A stretch of DNA of 64,000 nucleotides from Mesorhabditis belari (lineage: Eukaryota > Nematoda > Chromadorea > Rhabditida > Rhabditidae), in the NCBI GenBank assembly GCA_958450365.1, contig CAUEEP010000732.1:496001-560000 (forward strand), written 5' to 3'. Position 1 is the stretch's first letter. The number at the start of each line of letters is the position of its first letter. The translations under genes and the position numbers were made by a program. Below, in pieces: positions 56,272 to 64,000 of this stretch. The notes beneath the pieces are model-generated. The model saw only the letters and a program-made list of their open reading frames with translations. It ran no database searches and was not told the origin of the DNA.

Positions 56272-57999
56272 ATGCCCCCAAAGAAAGGTGCCGTCGAGGA
56301 GCTGCCTCCACTTCTCGGAAGGCTTGGCACTAATCTTAAGGTATTATTTTGAACTTGCCTTTTTTAGAGTACTTGAAAGAGGTAGCGTGCAGCTAATAAT
56401 AAATTGATGGCCTATAACTTGTTTTAGGTTGGAATTTTGGGTCTTCCAAATGTGGGCAAGTCTACTTTCTTCAACGTGTTGACCAAGAGCGAAGCGCAAG
56501 CCGAGAATTTCCCATTCTGCACGATTGATCCTAATGAAAGCCGGTTAATTTTTTCTATAATTCAAAAAGCAACTTGTTTTTAGAGTTCCTGTTAGCGATC
56601 CGCGCTTCGATTGGCTGTGCGACCATTTTAAGCCAGCTAGCAAAGTTCCCGCTTTTCTCAATGTAGTCGATATCGCTGGTCTGGTGAAAGGTTTGTAAAT
56701 TTTTATGAGGTTTTACGAATCTCTAATTCAGGAGCCTCGGAAGGGCAAGGGCTCGGAAACGCGTTTCTATCACACGTCTCTGCATGCGACGCGCTTTTCC
56801 ATTTGTGTCGGTCATTCGAAGATGACGATATCACTCATGTTGAAGGTTAGTTGCTCGCCAAGGGTCATTTTTTTTTCCTTTTAGGTGAAGTGAATCCCGT
56901 GCGAGATTTGGACATTATATCGGACGAGTTACGACTCAAAGATCTGCAGTACCTTGATGCTCAAGTCTCAAAGCTCGAAAAACTTGTTGTTCGGGCTAAT
57001 GACAAAACCAAGAAGGTATCTTTGTTTTCATTCTCCTTTATTTTGTGGTTTTAGATTGAATATGAAACTCTACTCAGAGTCCAAAAAATGCTTACCGAAG
57101 AAAAGAAACCGGTGCGAAAAGAGGTACGAAATTATTGCGGGCAACTAGTATGTACCTTATTCTACTTTCAGATCTGGAACGAGAAAGAAATCGAGGTCTT
57201 GAACACTCATCTTCTCCTTACTGCTAAGCCGCTGGTTTATCTTGTCAACCTTAGCGAGACTGACTACATCCGAAAAGTTCGTATTATGATATGTTGTTTC
57301 CATAAACTCTTTCAGAAAAACAAATGGCTTCCCAAAATCAAGGCTTGGATCGATGAAAATGACCCTGGAGCCAAACTGATTCCATTTTCAGGTAAACAGT
57401 TTTTGGTTTTTAGCTTCAAATATATGTATGAGTTTAGGAGCATTTGAGCTGAAAATTATTGAAATGCCTGGGGATGAGCGCGAAAAGTTCTACAAAGAAG
57501 TGAGGGTATAATGTTTAACATACAACATTGTCGTTTTAGGTCAGTGCTACTTCGAACTTGGACAAAATCGTCCACACTGGTTATGAGGCACTTCAACTGC
57601 AATACTTCTTTACTGCCGGCGAGGATGAGGTCAAATGCTGGACCATCCAGGTAAACTTTCATTACGTTATGGCACTTCAGCCTCTTTAGAAAAACACCAA
57701 AGCTCCTCAAGCTGCTGGTCGCATTCACACGGATTTTGAAAAGGGTTTCATCATGGCTGAGGTGATGAAGGTTGCCGATTTAATGGAAGAGGGATCCGAA
57801 ACAAAGGTGCCAATTTGTAAATAGCATTTCTTCATTTAATTTTTAGGTAAAAGCTGCTGGGAAATATCGTCAACAGGGTCGAAACTACGTGTGCGAAGAT
57901 GGAGACATCATTTTCTTCAAGGTTATTTTGCTATTCGGGTTTTATTACTGTCATGTTTAGTTTAACGCTGGAGCTGGACTGACGACCAAAAAGAAGTAA
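56272..57999 (+). CDS. ola-1: Obg-like ATPase 1 (YchF/OLA1 family)
   Basis: Cytosolic ATPase of the Obg/YchF family, ribosome-associated in other organisms. About thirteen exons from [17 protein letters not shown] to TTKKK with TAA at 57997-57999. The P-loop is [15 protein letters not shown], the G2-like segment is [11 protein letters not shown], and G3 is [26 protein letters not shown] replaces the normal G4 NKxD, as in OLA1 proteins, which prefer ATP. The C-terminal TGS-like domain includes [53 protein letters not shown] and [11 protein letters not shown]. All exon phases agree and no defect is seen. Probably the second gene of an operon with snr-2. Confidence 0.96.
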
Positions 58000-58564
58000 A
58001 TCGGAAAAACTTTGGAAGTCGTGCTTGTGATTCAATTTTTAAAAGTAGAGCGTGCTTTCTAAATCATGGTTAGAATTTTGTTAATGGGTAATTGGAATTT
58101 TTATGCGCACTTCTGTTATATTTTTCTTTGTTGTCTTTTATTGTTTAATTTATACAACGTAAAAGCATTGATAAATGTTTTTCACAGACATTCTATTGAG
58201 AACCTTTGATGCGTGTAAATCGCGCTTCCTATTTGGTGGGTCTTTCTGTTTGCCTGAATAGTCAGTGCGCTGCGAAAAGAGCTCTCTCAAAAATTCATAC
58301 TATTTTGCCAGCTTGCTTTTTCTATTTTCTGGTAACAACGTAGCACCTCCGTTTAATCGTTTCTGTATCCAATTAACAGCGCATGTTAACGATCAGTTTA
58401 CCACTAGTTTATGAAAATTCTGTAATTTAAGCTGTGGCAAAGTATCTTGTAGTAAAAGGATTCGATTGACGGAAATTCTTAAATTAAATGTCTTTTTTTT
58501 GTTTTTGCTTAAGTGCCACTTTTCTCTTTTCATAAACTTGCAAACAATATTGTTTTTTTTCTAG
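58000..58564. other. Intergenic region between ola-1 and the TM9SF3 gene
   Basis: 565 bp on the path of same-strand genes. A strong acceptor (TTTTTTTCTAG) ends exactly at the next ATG, suggesting trans-splicing. No other feature. Confidence 0.5.
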
Positions 58565-61500
58565 ATGAGGGCCTTCATAGCGCTCGGCATATTGCTTGGG
58601 TGTTTTGTCGTCCAGGCAGATGAGCACGACCATATGTACGAGGTCAACGAAGAAGTGGTTCTTTGGATGAACACTGTATGTGCAAAAACTTTTAGCTTTT
58701 CATGTAAAATGTTTTAGGTCGGGCCATATAGCAACAGACAAGAAACCTACACTTATTTCTCGCTACCATTTTGCCGTGGTCCAAAGGAAACGATTGGCCA
58801 TTATCACGAAACGATGGGCGAATCGTTGCTTGGTGTAGAGCTCGACTTCTCAGGATTGGATATAAAATTTAAAAGTAAACATTTTCATTGAAACCGACTC
58901 TTATGCATATTTATTTTAGCTAACATGGAAAAGACGCTGTTTTGCAAGAAAACGCTCACCAATGAGGAGTACAAAACGTTTGTTTACGCGATCAAGAATC
59001 AATACGCGTACCAAATGTATCTCGATGATATGCCAATTTGGGGTATAATCGTGTTTGGTTTTAAAATCCAAACTCTCATTTCAGGAATGGTTGGAGAAGT
59101 TGATACGTCCGAAAATCCACCGAGGTATCGAATTTTCACGCACAAAAAACTTGAAATCGGCACCAACGGAAAACAAGTAAAGGAAAAAGCTTTTTTAGTT
59201 AAACTACTATTTATCTAGATTGTGGATGTGAATCTCACTACCGATGGTCGAGTTGAATTGCGACCGAATGTTGAGCTGGAGTTTAGCTACGAAGTGACAT
59301 GGTCAAAGAGTGACGTTAGTTTCATAACCACGGGACGCCATTAAACGAAAGTTTTAGGTGAAGTTCCATGATCGTTTTGACAAGTACCTCGACCCATCCT
59401 TTTTCCAACACAGGGTTGGTTAATGATTGATAATTTTATCTATATCTGTTGCTTTTAGATCCACTGGTTTTCAATCTTCAATTCGTTTATGATGGTTGTC
59501 TTCTTGGTTGGTCTTGTCTGGTGGGTTTGTTTAGTTTGCTAGCAATTTTCCTAATTGGATACTAAATGTGGATTTATTGTTAACTCATAAGTAATTTCAG
59601 GATGATCTTGATGCGAACACTACGACGAGATTATGCGCGATACGAAAAAGGAGAAAACATGGATGAGCTGGTGTGTCTATTTTATGTCATATTTACCTCG
59701 TTGCTTTTCTATTAATACAATTGTTATCCTTTTAGGATGCAGACCTTGGGGATGAGTATGGATGGAAGCAGGTCCATGGTTAGTTTATTGGTGTTAATAT
59801 AAGGCTTGTCTAATGTGTTACTTAGTGCTTCCACATATAAATCTTCATTTTCAGGTGACGTATTCCGACCCCCCGCTCTTCCAATGGCGTTTGCTTCACT
59901 TATTGGCTCAGGTATGTACTTATATGAGTTATCTCAGAAAGCCGTAAAGTATCCTTTAAAACTAATTTTAGGCTATCATGTGTTTTCTGTTGCACTGATC
60001 ACAACAGTTTTGGCAATTGTTGGAGAATTTTACACCGAGTAGGTTTTTTGCGGGTTTGGCTACCAGTATACGTGACAATACAGGGTATTAAAAAAAAAAA
60101 GTCGGTTCAGCTCGGTTTTTCTCAGTATTTCTAGTGGTTTTTGTGGTGGCAAAGTGAATATTTTGGGCGGACAAATTTTGATATTTTTTCATTTTTCCCG
60201 ATTTCATGACACCCCAATGCATGAGATTTCTGAGCCACCATGGTCAGCACCACCATATGGGCCACCACCACGAGACTTTTGCCATAAAATTAAAACTTTG
60301 TAATGGCATCGTGGTGTCATATACGAGTTAACATGTAAACTAAGATTTATAACCAAACACTTTATTGGTTTAGAAAATCCAGTAATCTCTTGTACATAGA
60401 ACTCTTTTAACTCGCAATTTTCAAAGAGGCAGCCATGTTCTGCTCATAAGCTACTAATTAATAAAGTGTTTGGTTATAAATCTTAGTTTACATGTTAACT
60501 CTAATATGACACCACGATGTCAGTAGAAAGTTTCAATTTTATGGCAAAAATCTCATGGTGATGATCCATATGGTGGTGGCTCAAAAATTTCATGTAAAGA
60601 AAGTCAGGAAATCGGAAAAAGTGAAAAAAATATCAAAAATTTGCTCAACCAAAATATTCACTTTGGCATCACAACAACCACCAGGAGCCACTAGAAATTC
60701 TGAGAAAAATCGCGCTGAACTGACTTTTTTTTGAACACCCTATATTTATACTTGATTTCGATTCAGGCGTGGATCTCTTTTGTCGGCCGCAATCTTCGTT
60801 TATGCTGCTTGTGCTCCAATCAATGGATATGCTGGTGGTTCGATGTATGCTCGTTTTGGAGGAAAACAATGGATTCGCCAGATGCTCTTCGGTATATTAC
60901 TGCTTAAAAGAATTTTGACAATGGAACGTTTAGGCGCTTTCCTTTTGCCATCGGCGGTCTGTGGAGTCGCTTTCTTGATCAATTTCATTGCCATCTACTA
61001 TCACGCTTCGCGCGCCATTCCATTCACTGTCATGGTTGATTATCACGCTACTATGTAAACTATTCAGTTATTTAGCTTGCTGTCTCTGCCATCTGTTTGT
61101 TTGTGATTCTACCATTGACCCTCGTAGGAACTGTTCTTGGACGAAACATGAGTGGTCAAGGCGATTATCCATGCAGGTTCGGAGTTTTCACCAGTTGTTT
61201 TATAGAGCATCTGTTTGATTTGGGGGTATCTTTAAGAAGCACACATTTTATGCATTATTGATAGGTTGAAACAAGAAATATCATGCGCATGTAAAGAGTG
61301 CCTTCCATACGGTTACCCACGCAGAAAAAGGTGTGTTAGAGCACGTCTTAGTTAAATTTAAATTGGGAAGATAATTGTAAGAGCTATATATAAGCTATTG
61401 AAAAAACTTTTATGTTAGTGTTTTATGAGTTCTTTTTTCAGAGTGAATGCCGTTCCACGACCAATTCCCGATAAGAAATGGTTTGTCCAACCATGGTTAG

Positions 61501-62765
61501 TTGTGCTTATGCGCTGTGTTCATTAAATTATTTTAAGGTTGATTTGTCTTGCCGGTGGAATTCTGCCGTTTGGGAGCATTTTCATCGAGATGTAAGTGTT
61601 GGATTTTTTTCATTTCATTATTTATTGGTCAGGTATTTCATCTTTACATCGTTCTGGGCTTACAAAATCTATTATGTCTACGGATTCATGTTCTTGGTTG
61701 GTTTATTTAGCTTATATGACGCTTATATACATGTATGTATATTTCGTAGCGGATTATGAATGAAATTTTTGGCAAACCTTTCTAGTAGAGCAACCCTGTA
61801 TGAGGAAAATATTATATCATTTCGTAGCGAATTAAATTCTGCTTCGATTGGTACCAAATTTGTGCGTTTAGGCTAAAAATTGCGGGCGCTACAACGTTTC
61901 ATTCGAAATCGGCGGGAACCCCGTAGCCGATTATGAATGACTCGGTCTAGGGGCGTCCAACCATCAAGTGTTTGGTATCATTCAACGCAGAATCATTGAG
62001 AATTATGTTAAATTTTTTAAATTAGCAAGATTTGATGAAAAGAAAAAAAATTAGAGCAAAAAACTGTTTGTTCGAGAGAAAACTTTGAAGCCCCGTAATT
62101 TTGTTCTTTTTATCCAATCTTTCTAATTTAAAGAATTTAACATAATTATCAATGGTTTTGCGTTGAATGATACCAAATACTTGATGGTTGGACGCGCCTA
62201 GACCCACTCATTCATAATTGGCTGAAATGCATAATTGGCTACGACATATACGAGTCAGCTTCAGTTAGTTACAATTTGTTGTATTTAGGTAGTTCTCATC
62301 TTGGCTATTGTTACCGTCTGTGTTACAATTGTGTGCAGGTAAGGCATTTGAGAGCAAGTCTTTTACTAACCGATAAATTTCAGCTACTTCCTACTCAATG
62401 CTGAAGATTACCGATGGTGAGAATAGCATCGTTGTAAATGCAATTTTCGATTTTAGGAGATGGACGAGCTTTGCTGCGGGAGCTTCGACGGCGTTCTACG
62501 TTTACCTTTATGCCGTGTATTACTTTTTGTTCAAGACAAAGTAAGTTTTCATCGTGTTGTTAAGTATAATTGAAAGTTTGTAGCTGCGCATTAAAGAAGT
62601 AACATGTTGAATTTTAGAATGTATGGTCTTTTCCAAACTGCCTTCTATTTTGGCTACATGGGACTCTTCGCTTCGGGACTTGGTCTTATGTGTGGAACAA
62701 TCGGCTACGTCGGCACCGCGAAATTCGTTCGCAAGATCTACCAGGAAGTCAACAAATTTGACTAA
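58565..62765 (+). CDS. TM9SF3: Transmembrane 9 superfamily member 3 (nonaspanin)
   Basis: Nine-pass membrane protein of the endosome/Golgi. The start gives a signal peptide ([18 protein letters not shown]). The luminal domain reads [52 protein letters not shown] and [32 protein letters not shown] follows, then TM segments with [93 protein letters not shown] and [17 protein letters not shown]. It ends VNKFD, a KxD-type end like the COPI-binding tail of the family. TAA at 62763-62765. Two fold-back elements sit in introns (60081-60742, about 61920-62235). All conserved blocks are present. Confidence 0.94.
60081..60742. mobile_element. Fold-back MITE in TM9SF3 intron
   Basis: About 660 bp with ends CAGGGTATTAAAAAAAAAAA and a matching TTTTTTTTGAACACCCTA, TA on both sides. 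Nearly the whole length is an inverted repeat (GTCGGTTCAGC on the left, GCTGAACTGAC on the right). The CAGGGT end resembles that of 47506-48406. Confidence 0.85.
61920..62240. mobile_element. Fold-back MITE in TM9SF3 intron
   Basis: Arms CGTAGCCGATTATGAATGA (left) and TCATTCATAATTGGCTACG-like (right, partly duplicated), with GTCCAACCATCAAGTGTTTG and its complement inside. A solitary CGTAGCGGATTATGAATGA lies at about 61747, possibly a second end. Confidence 0.75.
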
Positions 62766-64000
62766 GCGGCTTTCTCTGTTGGGGATTTAGCATTAATTTC
62801 TTCCATTTCTTGTTAAGCCAACTGAATTTCAATTTTTTTTTGTGTTTTTCTTTTCCAACCCATTGGAAGTCCGAAACAAAAGGTATTGTTTATCTGTGAT
62901 GGTTTCTGATTCCTTTTCTGTATTTTTGGCATATCCACATGGATCCATTTTTCTCGCTGCTAAATGGTGATTGTTGATTTCTCCCTTTTCTAATGAGTTT
63001 TCTTGTTTTTATGTAATTTAAGGGTATGTGTTAGCCTTTGTTATTGCGACTAAAAGTGTTTTGAAAAAGTCTGCTCGAATTTGTCAGCTCGAAGAGAATA
63101 TTTTTTCAAGGCACTTCTTGTGAGTCAACCGTTTTTCTACTCGTTCCCAATATATGTGATATTTTTCTTTCGATGGTTTCACCATATTTCTGGTATGCGG
63201 TTCTATGTGTAACTACTACTGTATTTTTCAGTTTTGTTGGTTTTCCAATGAACTCTTCGCACAACATAGTCAACATAGTCACAACAACATGGAATTGCAA
63301 AATTCACGATGTGATCTTCAATGTGCACATGAAACTTGTTTCTTTTTCTGTCAACTCTTCTCCCCTATAAATTATTTCTTCACCGTTAATGTATTTTGGG
63401 TTTCTGTTTTTGTTCAGATGCGTTTTATAGATTTTTGTCTGTCGATCTTACGAATCGTGATGATGAATTGGCGGTTCTGAGCAAATACTTTTTTTTGCAA
63501 TCGCCTGTACATTAGCCTGGTTAAGGTAATAAAATTTTTTCATGACACAAAAATAATTTATCAGTGGCAAAATTTGAAAACAAATTGAAAATGAACCACC
63601 ATTGATTTTGACGTTTGGTGAGTGGTTCGATATTAAAGGAAACTAACATTTGAGGGTTCAAAAATGAGATGCACAAATGTGGAATTGCTTCAATGCAGAA
63701 TAGGGATATGTCCTCACGTAGGGCTAAATAAAAGAAGAGAAACGGTAAAATGCAAAATAATCACATGAACTTTTTGGATCCACGAAAATGTAGAAACGCA
63801 ATGGGTAGGTCGATAAGAGAAAAAACCTCGTCAAGTCGATGATTAAATGATGAATTGATTTTCCCAGAATGGACTTTTTTTTTCAATCAATAGATGTCCA
63901 CTATGCAAAAATCAACAATGAAAAGTCAAAGTTAGGTAAAAAACAAAAAGCTATCAATTTAAATGCACATAATCTCACCATCAACCGACTAATAACCAAA
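62766..64000. other. 3' flank of TM9SF3, no gene seen
   Basis: 1235 bp. An AATAAA near 63530 could serve a long 3' UTR. The open frames at 63106-63480 show no coding character. Nothing else recognised to the window edge. Confidence 0.55.

Overview
The window is a piece of a nematode genome, most likely a free-living rhabditid (clade V) relative of Caenorhabditis. The reasons are short introns with TTTCAG-type acceptors, GPCR families known from nematodes (Srt, Srh, Sre types), a nematode C6-domain secreted protein, and a close same-strand pair (snr-2 then ola-1) with an SL-type acceptor between them. No species is assigned. The repeats are not ones I recognise from C. elegans.

Layout. 1-3039 (+): 3' two thirds of a CLN3/battenin gene, entering from the left edge. 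3998-8451 (+): a complete Sre-type chemoreceptor. 8484-23970 (-): a cluster of Srt-type chemoreceptors, three apparently intact and one decayed. 24582-26510 (+): a secreted protein that is almost pure threonine followed by a C6 domain. 26924-28030 (-): exons of an unrecognised gene ending in a membrane anchor. 29454-43497 (-): a complete xanthine dehydrogenase gene stretched to 14 kb by repeats in its introns. 44639-47281 (-): an Srh-type chemoreceptor. 49392-54292 (-): the mRNA decapping enzyme dcp-2. 55189-56005, 56272-57999 and 58565-62765 (all +): SmB (snr-2), the Obg-like ATPase ola-1, and a TM9SF3-type nonaspanin. From 62766 to the end I see no gene. The left two thirds is accessory (receptors, transposons). 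The right end is conserved housekeeping.

The repeat landscape is the most unusual part. At least five families of inverted-repeat elements sit in introns: (A) about 525 bp with ends TTGGGTTGGTGAATTG, (B) about 265 bp with ends CCGTAAATACTGTAATAG, (C) about 200 bp with ends CCGTATTYTCTCTAATAGTA, (D) 521 bp mariner-like with ends TTAGGTTGATGCATAAG, and a GGGTGGGACAAATGCG family with clear 8-bp target duplications. There are also a mariner with a deleted catalytic domain, Tc1/mariner relics, a LINE tail, dispersed tRNA-like sequences, and over ten unrelated intronic minisatellites.

The main discovery candidate is that three different inverted-repeat elements each carry, or are joined to, a spliceable piece of a host gene. 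An Srt exon 2 lies between family C ends. A plexin-type Sema exon lies between mariner-like ends. Exon 1 of the neighbouring Srh gene lies inside a 901-bp TIR element. Together they suggest recurrent exon capture by small DNA transposons inside a chemoreceptor-rich region.
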